Shown: positions 11,922-24,600, counted from the stretch's first letter. The stretch: 64,000 nucleotides of DNA from Rhizophagus irregularis (GCF_026210795.1 NC_089430.1:5394001-5458000), one strand, 5' to 3'. Made by a program: numbers and translations. The notes: generated by a model from the letters alone, not told the origin.

Positions 11922-12860
11922 TTTAAAAGAATTAAATTTTTTTTTTTATTATTTGAACCTCAAATACTTCAAATGACGTGTAAATTATTTTATATGTACA
12001 AAACTTATTGTGTTAATTAATATTAATTAGTATTTTTTTTTTAAAATAAAATTTGTATTTAATTATCGTCTTTTATTTTATAATTTTTTTTTCAAATAAT
12101 TTTTTTTTCTTTTGGAATTACGGAAATTAAAATTGTTTTTATTCTACTTTTGAATAATTTGACGTAAAATTGTATTGACGATGTAAAATTATGATTTGAA
12201 AAAAAATGTTAACGTCCTCGAAATGCATCGAGGCGATCAACTAATATTGAAAGTCTGAAAGAAATTCTTACTAACATCTTATGTAATTTTTACTTTCTAA
12301 TATTAATCAATACGGTACATCATTTCGCATTTGATCCTCAAGTCTATGACTTAAAGGTCTTATTTTTAAGTTTTAAAAAATTATTAAAAATAATATTTAA
12401 ATCATTTTTATAATTATAGATAAATATCTCAATTCGACGATAATCGTAAATTTCTTCTTATGCTTTACAACAAAATAAAAATAGGACAATGAATAATGGT
12501 TTTAATGAAACTTTATGGAGAATATTGTGGACTTATCAGAATTAACAATTACAAAGTGCTATAGAAATACAAATAGTAAACAAATGAAAGAGACGTCACA
12601 AGTGCAAAGGTGACACAAAATGCCCGGTAACCGTCTAAAATATTGAGTATAAATGAAAATTATATTATTGCAATTTATGAGCTAAAAAAGCTTCTCGTAA
12701 TATAAATACGAAAGAAGTTATGGTATTAGATATAAGTCGCTAGTTTATTTTAATTTGGTAATACATTTTTTTGTCTAACTCATTTTTTTTATACAAAAAA
12801 GTATTAATAGCTTGATGTATTTTTTTTGACAAGGTCATATGAACGTAATGCAAAATTGCA
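11922..12860. other. Intergenic, no gene recognised
   Basis: This holds the 3' flank of the copper-protein gene; AATAAA-like signals are plentiful from 12,040. A short perfect hairpin (CCTCGA, loop AATGCA, TCGAGG) sits at 12,214-12,231. Nothing else can be supported. Confidence 0.4.
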
Positions 12861-13054
12861 CATAGTCTAATTTAGTAAGTTCCCCAGATAGTTCTTGTGT
12901 TGTGACATTTACAAAAGAAATATTGGAAGAAGCTGACTCAATTATTTCTACTGATGATAAAAAACAACATGACTACAATAATGATATTAAGGAAATGAAT
13001 CGTGTCTTCAGAAAATTTTTGGAGGTTCTTTTAATAAAAGTTTTTAATTTAAAA
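12861..13054 (+). other. Coding-like fragment abutting a Helitron-like end
   Basis: An open frame runs through here (EILEEADSIISTDDKKQ and onward), but its only ATG is late, at the M of KEMNRVFRKFLE. The composition looks like real coding sequence. It runs directly into the Helitron-like terminus at 13,055, after which the frame is transposon-derived. It may be an exon relic truncated by the insertion. I do not recognise the family. Confidence 0.3.
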
Positions 13055-13085
13055 CTAGCAGTAACCCGTTGCTTCGCACCGGGAC
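13055..13085 (-). mobile_element. Candidate Helitron 3' terminus
   Basis: Read on the minus strand, this has a GC-rich hairpin: CCCG and CGGG arms plus an inner TGC/GCA pairing, at about 13,065-13,083. Ten nucleotides follow, ending in CTAG at 13,058-13,055, and the next base is T. A hairpin 10-12 nt before a terminal CTRR followed by T is the diagnostic Helitron 3' structure. The 5' end, expected to be TC preceded by A on the minus strand at some higher coordinate, was not identified. No Rep/helicase coding sequence is visible, so this would be a non-autonomous or broken copy. Confidence 0.45.
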
Positions 13086-13439
13086 CAATGAATTTGTTTA
13101 AATAGAAAAATTTAGTATTATAATGTAATACTAAGTAAATTAAGGATGGTTACAGTAGTAATATGGTAATAATTAGTTAACAAAAAATAATAAATTAATA
13201 TTTATTAAATTATTACTATAATATAGCTTATATTAATGATTTGACGTTTGCGATTTAATAATTTTTCACTCTACATTAAATTTTATTGGCTAATTAATGA
13301 GCTGATCATTTTATATTTTGAATTCATTCTTTTTAGGTCTTTCGGTTCTTCTTTGTAACTACTAAGGTATGTTTTTTATTTTTTTGTTTTTGTTTATTTA
13401 TTACATGTAATTTCCGTTCCCTACTAACTTTATTTCTTC

Positions 13440-13890
13440 TTTTAGTTTTATGGGTTTTGTTTACTTGGTCCCCCTGTTTATCTCATTTCGTTCCTTCTCC
13501 ACTTTTTTGTTTTTTTTTTGTCTCTTCATCTCTTTTGCTCTTTTTATTCTTCCCTTCCTTCATTTTTTCCATTGTTTTTTATTTCCTCTCTTTCGTCCTT
13601 TTCATTCCTTTACACTACCCTTCGTTCCTTTACACTATCCTTTGTCATTTTCATTTTTTTCCATTCCCACTTCTCTTTACACTACCCTTTGTTCCTTTCA
13701 TTTTTTTATTCCTTTGCTCCATTTCGTCCCCCTCCATTCTTTTCATTTTTTCATTCCCACTTGATCTTTTTTTTCGTTCCTTTTGTTTCTTTCACTCCCC
13801 CTTTGCTCCATCTCGTTTCTCTCTCACTCCCCCTTCGTTTTTTTTATTCCCTTTTACTCTCCTTATTTTTTCATTCACTCTCATTTTTTT
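13440..13890. repeat. Polypyrimidine tract, about 450 bp
   Basis: One strand is almost pure C/T with short variants of TTCCTTTACACTACCC and TCATTTTTTCATTCCC. All three forward frames are open simply because purine-containing stops are rare. The overlapping F/S/P-rich ORFs are therefore artefacts. Such strand asymmetry can form triplex DNA, and it may be an internal part of a transposon. Confidence 0.75.
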
Positions 13891-15284
13891 TTGATTGATT
13901 TTTTATTAATTATAAACTTTATGATAATTATTTATTATTTCTTATTTTATATTACGTCAATCTTAAACTTATAAAAAATATTTGAATAATTAAACGTATT
14001 TTGGTACTTAATTTAACTAAACCAGAATTAAAATCTTTATTCAAAAATCTGGTAGTTATTTAGAGAATTATGGATATGGATTTAGTTATAATAATCTATT
14101 ATTAAATCAACAATTTCTTCAAAAAAAAATTGATATTTTTACATATTTTATAATTAATTAATTGATTTTATGAATTTGAAAATCAAACTATTTATCCAGC
14201 GTTCAATTTAATTGAAAAAATCTTACTCATCTTTCTATCAACGTCGGTCAATTTTCCTATATCTGATATGTTATATTGATTTTTTTTAAAAAAATAAATT
14301 TCTGAAAAAAAAAAGAATCCGAAAAAAAAACACGAAAAAAATTCTGATCCAAAAGAGTGAAAAAAAAATTTTTTTTTAAAAAAAACGAAAAAAAATAAAA
14401 AAAATTGGTCTTAAAAGACCAAAACAATGGGGGATTATTTAATAAAAAAAAAATATAATTTTTACAGTTTGGGAAAAAAATTAAACCTAAACGGGAAAAG
14501 AATGAGAAAAAACAAATTTTTCGGTTTGAAAAATTTTTTTTAAAAAAAAATTTCCAATTAAGGTAAAATTTTATTAACTGAAATTGATTAGTTGAATAGT
14601 TTTGACCATAAATAGATCAGGCGGAGCCGCAGAAGCAATGTCACGATTGTCACGTTTTAATGAGATTTCAAGTTACACAATTCAAATTATTTATACAGAG
14701 ACTAATCTAAACGTTAATCACACACACACTTTTTTTTATTCATCGCGCGTGCGATGTCATTACCCTATCACGTGATTTATGATCCACAAACTGTATAGAC
14801 TTTCACACGTTCTTTTTGATTACGTCATTGGAACGTCAGTACCATTCCGCAATATAATTATGGATATAATCACGCCGTGAATCTTTACTTTCAAACCAAA
14901 AATTATCCAGGATCTTATCCCTGTGAAAAGTCGCAGCATTCTCAACGATCCCAATTATTTTTTACGCCATACTTCACCTCCGGATAATGAGTCACGTACG
15001 ATTCTCAGTGATTCTTCTTACACTTCAGCTGTTGAAGTTTTAGAGACCGTTACTATTCCGCCGACTCCGGCGCATGATTAACTGTTGCTATCTACATATC
15101 TCAACCAACACCAGACCTTTTAATAAGATACACCATTCTACACTTGACAGTATTTACGTGTAGCATCGATTGATGAAAGAAAAATACGGGCATATAATTA
15201 GTTAGAACATTAGTTTTTCGTCTCGGTTCGCTTTTCCTCTTTGTCGTTTTCTCACTCCTCTCTCCCCCTTTGTTTTTACTTTAG
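13891..15284. other. Repeat-like intergenic DNA
   Basis: 14,280-14,570 is dominated by A and T homopolymers. 14,620-15,180 is GC-richer but has no long frame. It includes an imperfect palindrome ATCGCGCGTGCGAT at 14,742-14,757 that recurs at 17,410-17,425 in DNA of similar style on the other side of the TIR element. CACGTGAT motifs follow both palindrome copies. The two may be ends of one older element, but I cannot prove it. Confidence 0.35.
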
Positions 15285-15639
15285 CCCTATAAGAAATATG
15301 TATACGGAAAGGATACGTTTTGTATACATTTTATGTACGTTTCTATAGATTCCGTATACAAATTCCGTATATTTAATAAGCAATTCGTTTTTGAACATTT
15401 TTTAAAAAAACTAATGTATAAGAAATGTATACGGAAAAAATTAATCATGCGGAATGTATACGGAATTTTTAAACTTAATATTTTTAGAAGATAATCTTAC
15501 AAAAATTCCGTATCATAACACGAGATCACATGATTGTTTATTGTTTACGTTTTTTGTTTTTTATATAAACCTCTGATCTTCCTTTCTGTCTTTCCTTTCC
15601 TTTCTCTTTCTCTTGTCTTATTTTTGTTATTTTTTCTAA

Positions 15640-15965
15640 AATTTTCTTCTTTTTTCGTCACCCCCTTTTAAAAATAATTTTTTTTTTTTCGTATCTCACT
15701 TTAAAAAAATTTTTTTTTCGTCACTCTCCTTTGAAAAAAAATTTTTTTTCGTCACTCCCTTAAAAAAAAATTTTTTCTTTTATTCCCACTCTTCTTTTTT
15801 TTAAAAAAATTTCTTCTTTCTATTTCTATTTCCTCTTTATAAAAAAATTTTTATTTTTCTAACTTTGACGTCCTCCCTTTAAAAAAAAATTTTTTTTTAA
15901 CTTTCCTAACTTCGTTACCCCTCTTTTTAAAAAAATATTTTTTTTTGGTTTATTCTTTATTCCCC
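15640..15965. repeat. Minisatellite with A/T palindromic cores
   Basis: About eight loose units of 35-45 bp each contain TTTTCGTCACTCCCTTT followed by a self-complementary run of A then T. Later units vary (TATTCCCACTC, AACTTTGACGTCCTCCC). It lies inside the TIR element. Each A-run/T-run pair can fold into a short hairpin. Confidence 0.7.
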
Positions 15966-16012
15966 TTTCTTCTTTATTTATATTTAATTTCATAGGCCAG
16001 CAGATTTTTTTT

Positions 16013-16400
16013 GTGAGAATATTCAGTTTCTTTTTTCTTTTTTGTAGATCAGTTTGGGAGTCCTTTTCTTTTTGTAGGATGATTCAGAATTTTTTTCTTT
16101 TTTTAGGTCAGTTCAAATTTTCTTTTTTTTTTTGTAAGTTGGGTTCAGATTCTTTTCTTTTTGTAGGTTGTTTCAGTTTTGTTGCTTCAGAGTCTTCTTT
16201 TTTTGTAGGTCAGTTTTGGATTTTATTTCGTTGTTTTGGTTTCTTTTCATTAGACGCCTCATAATTCTTTTCTTTTATGTAGGTCAGACATTCTGGAGTT
16301 CTCTTTCTTTTTTTGTAGGAATGCTGACCTTTGGTGACTTAGACGATTGCAGATACTATATGAGGGGGGGTTTTGTTTCCAATCTTTTTTTTTGTTCTTT
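16013..16400 (+). repeat. Splice-acceptor-like minisatellite
   Basis: At least ten imperfect units of about 25-50 bp occur, each a short GA/GT-rich block followed by TTCTTTTTTTGTAGGTCAG or a close variant. Every unit looks like a polypyrimidine tract plus a 3' splice site. A similar but shorter array occurs at 39,440-39,600, followed in both places by a related block (GGTGACTTAGACGATTGCAG versus GGAGACTTGGATGATTACAG). The overlapping open frames are F/L/C-rich artefacts. Confidence 0.65.
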
Positions 16401-17211
16401 TAGGTTGTTTGACTCCAAATGAACCTGAACTTATAGATAGTTTTGGTTGCAATAGGTGGTTTTAATAAGGAGGGAATTTTCATAATGTATTTGTACTTTG
16501 TTTATTTTTTATTTTTTATTTAATTTAATAAAGTGAAATTAGATTTATGTAAATACAATTATAGTAAACTGTAATACAAATAGTAAATTCAGTGACCAAA
16601 TCGTATAAATTTCGTGATAAAATCAGTGATCAAATCATGTAAATTCCATATAAATCCCGTGCAAATTCCGTATCCAAACCATATTTTTGGTGATACGGAA
16701 TTGTGCATTTTTCCGTATCCTATTATGATACGTTATTTCTAAGGAAAAAAAATCGTATAAAAACTTTATAAAAAACGTATCCAATTTTTTTATAGGGTAG
16801 TGTCTAATCCCTTTGTTCGTTCACTGTGGCGACTAGATCTCCATTAGTCAGGTCGTTCCAACGAAGGGTGGGTCTACCTGTTAGATTTTGTATACTTAGT
16901 TTAGATCAATATTCTTTATGCCTAGTTTATACGCGTAATGTTTTAGTATCTCTCTAGTGTATCTGCCTTTCTCAAGTAAAAATAAAAAAATAAAATAAAT
17001 AAAATACTTTCACACGTTCTTTCTTTTGAATTTTAACCACGCCAAGTTTTTTTTTACTTTCGTTTCTTATTAATTAACCATTTTTCTTTTTTTTTTGTAG
17101 ATTTTTTAAAGCTTTTGGTGTCCTTTTTTTTGTAGATTCTGGCCTGGAACTTGGAAATGGAAACAGGTAAGTATTTCTAAAGAGGGGAAGCAGGTTTTTT
17201 GGTTTTTTTTA

Positions 17212-17237
17212 ATAAGAACGTTTATTAACGTTCTTAT
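17212..17237. other. Perfect 11-bp hairpin
   Basis: ATAAGAACGTT and AACGTTCTTAT are separated by four bases (TATT). The stem is perfect. No T-run or coding end defines it as a terminator, and it may be a relic transposon centre or end. Confidence 0.6.
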
Positions 17238-17481
17238 ACTATCAAACTAAAGTCATACAATTATAATGATGTTAAAGCTAAAAAGAAGTAAAAGTTTAAC
17301 ATTGCATTTGTAAATAAAAAAATTGAAACACGTGGAGGCAAAAAAAAGTCCAGTGATTAATATTTTTAAGTCACGTGGGTGCAGAAATTTGTTGGAATTA
17401 CTGCGATGACATCGCGCGTGCGATGAATAAATTTAAAAATTTATGTTAAATTTACTAATATTTATTTATTTTTATTTTCAG

Positions 17482-18270
17482 TTTTGATTTATCATTAAAT
17501 AAATTCTTGGAATTTCTTCAAATTTCTTGTATATTCAATAACTGACAGACTCATTTGATCTCCTTCGATTTAAATATAGTCAAAGTTACTCTTCGAAAAG
17601 GCTTAATTTCGTCTCTAAAAATGCATGCGAAATCAATCACTTGCGCCTTGAGAACAAAATCAAATAATTTTATCATTGCTTATAAATTAGTATTTGAAAA
17701 ATATCCAATTGGAGACTGTATCGATCCTGAGCAATGTCACCCTCTTAGTTTAAAAGTAGTTCTTGATATTGATGAAAATAACAACATTGAAAAAATATGG
17801 CGAGAAATTTTAAATAAATATATTACTAAAATATATAAACATTCTACAAAGAAACCTACAAATATAATAAACATTTATTGTGATTTTTCAAGAATTTGAT
17901 ATTGAAAATGTGGAATTTAGAGGAAATTTTCATCAGAATATCAATTAGGGAAGTGGATTGTTTAACCGTTGTCATGCAGAATATGTCAAAAAACATATGA
18001 TATTTTTGAGATGGTATGAAAGAATTTTCAAGCATTCTGGGAATAAAAAAGCAAAAATTATTTCAATCGTGGGTGACCAATCAATCCAATCATGTGGGCA
18101 ACTTTTTGTTTGGTGATACAGGACCTGAATATATATTCATAAAGATAAGTGTATACATTTTTTCAGGGACGGAATTATTATGATTTCGGCCAGTATCCAA
18201 AAGAGGTAATAGCTTTCCACCAGGCATTATCTACAAAAGGAAAGATTTTCATAATTTGTTTTTTTTTTAC
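17482..18270 (+). pseudogene. Decayed protein gene of unknown family
   Basis: An open frame from 17,555 to 17,899 begins at TTG, so the true 5' end is missing or upstream across an intron ending CAG at 17,481. It encodes MHAKSITCALRTKSNNFIIA and CIDPEQCHPLSLKVVLDIDE. The coding signal continues in another frame after 17,890 (QEFDIENVEF to GNKKAKIISIVGDQSIQSCG) with an internal TAG near 17,947. A last piece appears near 18,174-18,265 (YDFGQYPKEVIAFHQALSTK). The codon texture is that of a real protein. I cannot name the family. At least one frameshift and one stop make it a pseudogene unless unseen introns rescue it. Confidence 0.5.
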
Positions 18271-18436
18271 GCAATTCGAACGTGACTTTTTTATGTATCT
18301 TTCAGGGGTCCCGGTGATACTGTGACGCTGTGCGACAATTTTCGGAGTTATTCTGTTATTGTCTTTACATAAAAAGGGTTATTATCGTTATTATACACAA
18401 TAAAAAACTTTCTGTAAATTATTATTATTATTCAAT

Positions 18437-20674
18437 ATGCCTGACAATAAGAAAATGCAAGACATTGGAAATGCGAATGAATGGATCAATTGGATTGAAG
18501 AAGCTATTGCCAAAGAACACTTAAAATTTTATGAATACAATCAATTTAGTAACTTTCAAGAAATTGGTGTTGGAGGTTTTGGAAAAGTGTACCGTGCAAA
18601 TTGGAAAAATTTAGAACATTTAGCGTTAAAATCTTTCTTTAATCTTAACAACATCACTGTAAAAGAGGTTGTTCGTGAGGTAATTTAAAAAATTTTTTTA
18701 CATTATGTTTTTTTAATCTATTATATTTATTTCAAAATTTGAATTTATTTATTTAGTTAAAAATTCAACGTGGGGTTCATTTTTATGATAGTATTATAAG
18801 TTGTCATGGGATAACAAAATTTGAATCAGGTATTATAAAAATATTGAAAATAACATACTAAATTTCACTCATAAAATACATTTTCAATTTTTTTTTTTAA
18901 TTTCAGGAAACCACAGCATTGATTATATGTTGGTAATGGAATATGCAGACGGTGGTAGTCTTCGAAACTATTTGAAGAATAACTTTAATAAATTGATTTG
19001 GAGTGATAAGTACCTTATGGCGTACCAGTTAGCCAGTGCTGTGTCATGCTTACATGTTGAGGGCGTTGTCCATCGTGACTTGGTAATCTATCTATTATTA
19101 TTTTACATCATTGGTAGAATTAATTTACTTTACTTATTTAATATATACATTTTTAATAGCACTCTGGCAATATATTAGTCCATCAAAACACGATCAAATT
19201 AGCAGATTTTGGGTTATCAAAAAGAATCGGGGCATCATCTAATGTTCAATCTAAATTATTTGGGATGATTCCTTACGTTGATCCAAAAAGTTTTAGCAGG
19301 AGAAGAAATAATAATAACCAAATGTATTCATTGAATGAAAAAAGTGATGTTTACAGTGTTGGAGTATTATTATGGGAATTATCAAGTGGACAACCTCCAT
19401 TTTGTGCTGATGGTGAACATTATGATGTTGGCCTAATCTATGACATTTCGCAAGGTCATAGAGAAACGGTTGTTCCTTATACACCTGATGAATATGTAAA
19501 AATTTATACTAGTAAGTAAAATTTTAAATTTAATTATATATTTGAATATATTTTAATTTTAATTAATCTTAAATTACATTTTGTTTTCTTTTTAGAATGT
19601 TGGGATGGTGAGCCAGATAATCGTCCAACTATATTTCAAGTAGTTGATTGGTTAAAAGCAATCATTACGAAAACTGATATAATAATAGAAACTCCTCAAT
19701 TATCAAACAATCAAGAATTTAATGAGGTCCCTTCAAGTATTAATGATTCAGAATCACAGGGAGAATTATCTCAACTTATTCATAATTTTAATAAAATGGA
19801 TACAAAAGAAATTGATACTATAGCAGAGTCAAATAAGCAAGAGAAACTTTCAACTGAAATAGATTTCAACAGTATAGTTGATGAAACAAATGATTTAATC
19901 TTTAAACAATTAAATAAAAGAATTGGATGGAAGTTAACTGATAAGCAACTTATTGAATATTTTAACAATCGTAATATTAATTTACAAGAAATTTATAATT
20001 GGTTGTCAAATAATCAAAATAATTCAAATTCCATTTTTTTACTTGGATATTTTAATTATTTTGGAATTGAAACAAGTGAAAATAATGAGAAAGCATTTAA
20101 ATTATTTATTAATGCATCAGAAAATAATCATATACTTGCACAATATTTTGCTGGGAATTGTTATCATTATGGTAATGGGACTATAAAGAATGAAAAATTA
20201 GCTTTTAAATATTATGAAAAATCGGCCAATAAAAATTTCTCACAAGGACAATTAGAAATTGCTTATTGTTATAATCTTGGAATAGGAGATATTAAAAAAG
20301 ATATAAAAAAGGCGGCTTATTGGTATGAAAAAGCTGCAAATAATGGAAATATAGTAGCTATGCATATTCTTGGTAATTGGTATAGAAATGGAATTAGTGT
20401 TGAAAAAGATTATGATAAAGCCTTTAAACTGTTTAAGCAATCAGCTGAAGAAGGATATTCAGATGGAATAACAATGTTAGGTTATTGTTATAGTAATGCT
20501 ATTGGAACTAAAATTGATAAGCAAGAAGCATTAAAATTATATAAAAAATCAGCAAATTTAGGAAATATGTTAGCACAGCATAATCTTGGTATTATGTATG
20601 AATATTGGGAAAGAAATTACAAAAGATATAATAGACAAAGCGATTTATTGATATTAACTTATTGTAAAATGTAA
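18437..20674 (+). CDS. Kinase-Sel1 fusion protein, 640 aa
   Basis: Five exons: 18,437-18,679, 18,757-18,829, 18,907-19,082, 19,160-19,511 and 19,596-20,674. All introns are GT-AG and 73-84 bp, and the phases fit. The kinase domain spans about residues 38-305. It has glycine loop GVGGFGKVY (44-52), lysine K65 in LALKSFF, HRD at 161-163 followed by HSGN, and DFG at 180-182, so all catalytic residues are present. PYVDP replaces the usual APE. Sel1-type repeats run from about residue 428 (repeats such as [13 protein letters not shown] and [12 protein letters not shown]), implying a protein-interaction scaffold. The fusion is common in Glomeromycotina. In the last Sel1 unit, near 20,600, one extra T shifts the frame, so the final 20 residues are not Sel1-like. 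The closest paralogue is at 46.5-48.5 kb on the other strand. Confidence 0.85.
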
Positions 20675-21691
20675 ATCAATTAGTTTGCTATATTATTTAT
20701 ATATATATTTTTTTATTTACAAGTTAGTAAATATAGTACCCTAAATGTAATACTTAATAAATATCTTATTAAATTTATCAATCATTCTTTTATACTGCAA
20801 ATGTCGTTCTAAGGTTATAAAATTCATGAGGATTTGAAATTACTTATTTTCTTTCTGAAAAATTAATCGGACTTCAAATATTTGATGCTTATTTCTCAAT
20901 ATTACCTTATAAAATATTTGTATACCAGAAAAGATGATAGTATTAAGGCAATATTTATTTGAAAGTAAGCTCTTGAAATAATTGGTAACTTTCTTTTTTT
21001 AAAGACATTATTAAGTTTTTTTCCTTTTTTTTTTTTAAGGAAGTGGCTCCAACTTGGATATACCGGAGATCTGGCATGGATCGCTTTAATATCTCTTAAA
21101 TAAAGTTTAACAACATATTTAAAATAAATTTTACTTTTTTAATATTTGTTTACTATAACTTAAACATATATTCATTATAACTTAAATATGCGTTAATTAT
21201 AACTTTAATTTGTATTTTACGATTTAAATACTATTTTTGTACGACCAGATTGAATCAGTCTTGAACTTTTTTTTAAAAAAAAGTTAGCATCACATCTTTA
21301 TTTATGGATACGTACAAAGTACAAGACACTATAAAAATACATAGAGGTGACGTCAGACAACGAAAGCCCTAGCTAACCAATCTATAAATAATAAAGAACT
21401 ATACTAAAAATAAAACACCAGACATCATCAAACATACATAAAAAAACTAAATATAAAATTAAAAAAAAAACTAAAACTATATAACACCAACTAACGCCGC
21501 TTGGAAATCTTAAAGCATATGGTGCACAATCCGAGTGTCTGATCGATTCCCATTGCCAGTTCCCTACCGGTACGTCCACATACTTCTCATGATCTTCGCG
21601 GCTGAGCGATTGTCTTGAACTTTATCATTATCGTGGCAGTGTAAAACCATATCGTGACTAAGTCTTGGTTATAAGGTTTAATGATAAAATT
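20675..21691. other. Intergenic between convergent genes
   Basis: No convincing gene. A self-complementary T/A run lies at 21,267-21,289. 21,500-21,610 is GC-richer, with a 65-codon frame on the minus strand (DVPVGNWQWESIRHSDCAPY) whose N-terminal third looks coding-like; it is too short to call. A pseudo-exon-like block follows a T-run near 21,040. Confidence 0.35.
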
Positions 21692-24600
21692 TCAAACTTG
21701 GTCATGGTATAGTTCCGATTTTAAAAGTTTTTGCAAATTTATGCTAATTCCTCTAATTTCTTTTTCTAAATTATCATCATTAGATGTTAATTTCTCCAAT
21801 TTCTCCAATATTACCTCATCGTCAATAGGATTATGTTTAATTTGAAGTTCTTTTAATAATTTTTCCCGCATCTCTGTGAATTCCTTAGTATCCCATTCAC
21901 CATCTTTAATCAATCTTTTAATTTCTATTCGAGTCTTATCAACATCGGCATAGTAATGTCTTGAAAAAAATAAATTTTGAATAATTAATAAAATCATAAC
22001 ATTACACTTTTTTTAAAAAAGTAAAATTACATACATTACTTCAGGAAACCATGTTTGCCAACGTCTCTGATGTGGTAATAGGTAAAATAACTCAATCTCA
22101 GCCAAAATCTAAAAGTTGAGATATGTTAGTACATTTACAGAAATGGAATGATTAATAATAATGTTATTTACCTCTGCCTTTTGCATCAAATATGAGACTC
22201 TATTATTATCTTCTTCGATCGCATTACTGAGTAATCCAATTAACAAGTTCATAAGATATATAACAATTAAAAGGGAAAATAAAACAATCAATATTGCAAT
22301 TGATGGATTGTCTGCATATGGCCAATTGGATAATGCGCTTGAGTCACCTATTGATCATATGAAAGAAAAATTGCTTAAAAATATTAGAAAAATATTTATG
22401 TAATAAATTATGAAAAATTTAAATATACCTGTTAAAAATAAATACATAGCAAAAAGAGAAGTTCTAATATCTATAAACATGTTTGTATTTTTATCAGGAA
22501 TTTGAAACATAAATGGATTGGAGTTGATATTTCCATCATTATCAATTTGACTATAACTAGAAACTAAATTCCAAGGATTATTTGGGTCATTATTATTATT
22601 TGTATCATGTTGTTCAAGTGAAAACTCAGATTTTGGTGATAATAAGACATAAAATGCATGTGCAAAACTTATTATAATAATGAATAAGACTAATAAAAAA
22701 GAAAAAATCTTTTTTCCAACACTAATAATAATTGCAAAGTATACACCAAAATATTCAAATGCTCTAAAAAATAATAAAAATTTTATATCCAAAAATAAGC
22801 ATGAAAAGGAAAGCAATTGGATTAGGTAATTATTATTCTTATCAATTGTTTGAAGCCAGTAAATAGAAGTGTAAATTGAAAGCACATAAGCAATTATATC
22901 TACAATATTAAATATTAAATAATTAATTTCATTTTCTTAAAATATTATAATATAAATTAAATTAAACATTTATATTTACCAAAAATATTCCAAAAATTAT
23001 AGAACCACTTAGTAATATTATGAAAAAATTGACGAATTTCAAAAATCAAATGAATAAATCCAAATATAATTGAAGCAATAAAAAGTTGTTGTCTAACTTC
23101 TTCATTGATATATTGTCGGGGAATTGTTGCAGCAGCAGTAAAGCATCCAAGTAAAACCATAAATGAAATCCAAATCATTGCAAAATAATATTTCCCATAA
23201 GCATTCCATTTAAAATTAATTAATGTTTCTCCATTCCATGTTTTATAGATAATTCTATTTATTGTTTCAGTAAATGGACTAGGTTGAGGTCTAATTAATT
23301 CTAAAAACCAATTGTAATCTCTTGAATAATTAACAAAATTAATATAGGGAACCATAAAAGTAATTGTTGGTGTTGTTGTTGTTGTTGTATTTTTTTTAAA
23401 AGATTTAACAATATTAAAAATAATAATTTCAGTAAGGAAATAAGCAGAAGAAAATGCATCTGAAGCGTAAATATCATTGATAAAATTGTATTTTGATAAA
23501 ATATAAAATGTAGCAAAATAAAGGGGTAAAGTTAAAAATATTATTAAAACTTGAATAACACATATAATTAACCATATTACAGTAACTGATAATGATTTAT
23601 TTTGTAAAATTGTGTAACTAATTATATAATGGAATTTTGTCCATAAAAGAGATTTCGATAAATTAGTTATTTGAGGATATTGTAAAAAAGAATAAAGATG
23701 TAAATTTTTATTTTGACGCTCTATACTATAGAAAGAAGAATCTATGATCATATTCGTTTCTGATGAATATTTTAGAATATATTCTGGATAATATTTATCT
23801 AGTAATGGCATTGTGGAAGTGATAATGCTTAAAAATGACTTATTATTCATTAAGTCCTCTTTAAAATAAGTCATACATTTTTTATAAATATCATCAATTA
23901 ATTCTAACTTATGTTCTTTAATTGCAAATGTTAATAATTCAACTCCATATTTCAAAAGACTTGTCTTATTATCTTTTGCATCTGAAACCCATCCATTTAA
24001 TCTAAAACTATCATAATTTGGTAATAGTAAAGTAGATTTTCTTTTGTAATGTTGAAGTATTTCTATACATTTTTTTATATTATAGCCACGTTTGCGTTTA
24101 ATACCAAGTTTCATAAAATAAAAATAGTTTAAAGAAATAGAGTTGTTATTTTCACTAAAAGTATAAATAAGAATACCAAATGTTGTCAATATAGCAATAT
24201 CATTGTTATTAAATAATGAGCTCACAATTATTTGATGGTTGTAATCTACAAGTTTATAAGGATGATTTTCAATTCTTGTGCTAATTGATTCCAATTTAGT
24301 ATTAATTTTTCTGAATACTTCTAGTTTAATTTTATCATTATCAACATGTACATTCCATTTAATTAAATTTCCAGTTAATTCAACTAAAACTCTATTATCA
24401 TCATTTGTTGTGGCTTTTTGAAATAATGTAAAAACAGTATCCATATATAGATTAAATGAATGAACATTTAAGTGTTTATAAGTTTTCTTGTTGACTTTAG
24501 CATGATCACCACATTCAATAACTTTATTATTCTCTTTATTTAATTCATCAGAATTCTCGGATGAAAAGTTCATTTTTGACATATATTCGCCAAATTTAGA

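Larger units (their letters stand above)
15285..16797. mobile_element. Non-autonomous TIR transposon, 1.5 kb
   Basis: The left end CCCTATAAGAAATATG at 15,285 matches the inverted right end CCCTATAAAAAAATTGG finishing at 16,797. Both ends carry GGATACGTTTT close by. Flanking 3-bp TAG duplications lie at 15,282-15,284 and 16,798-16,800. The motif TGTATACGGAA and its complement recur several times just inside the left end, as transposase-binding sites often do. No transposase frame is present. The interior holds two minisatellites. A partial relative lies at 39.4-40.13 kb and a 139-bp relative at 26.0 kb. The 3-bp duplication fits a CACTA-like or Harbinger-like mechanism. Confidence 0.7.

Noticed and set aside
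13450-13974. Four overlapping F/S/P-rich open frames on the plus strand
   Set aside because: All three frames are open at once because the strand is nearly pure pyrimidine; composition artefact.
16013-16422. Two F-rich open frames of 83-84 codons
   Set aside because: They are translations of the T-rich splice-acceptor-like minisatellite inside a transposon.
21382-21579. 65-codon frame with hydrophobic tail
   Set aside because: The tail is poly-A/T derived; only the first ~30 residues look coding and no gene can be built.
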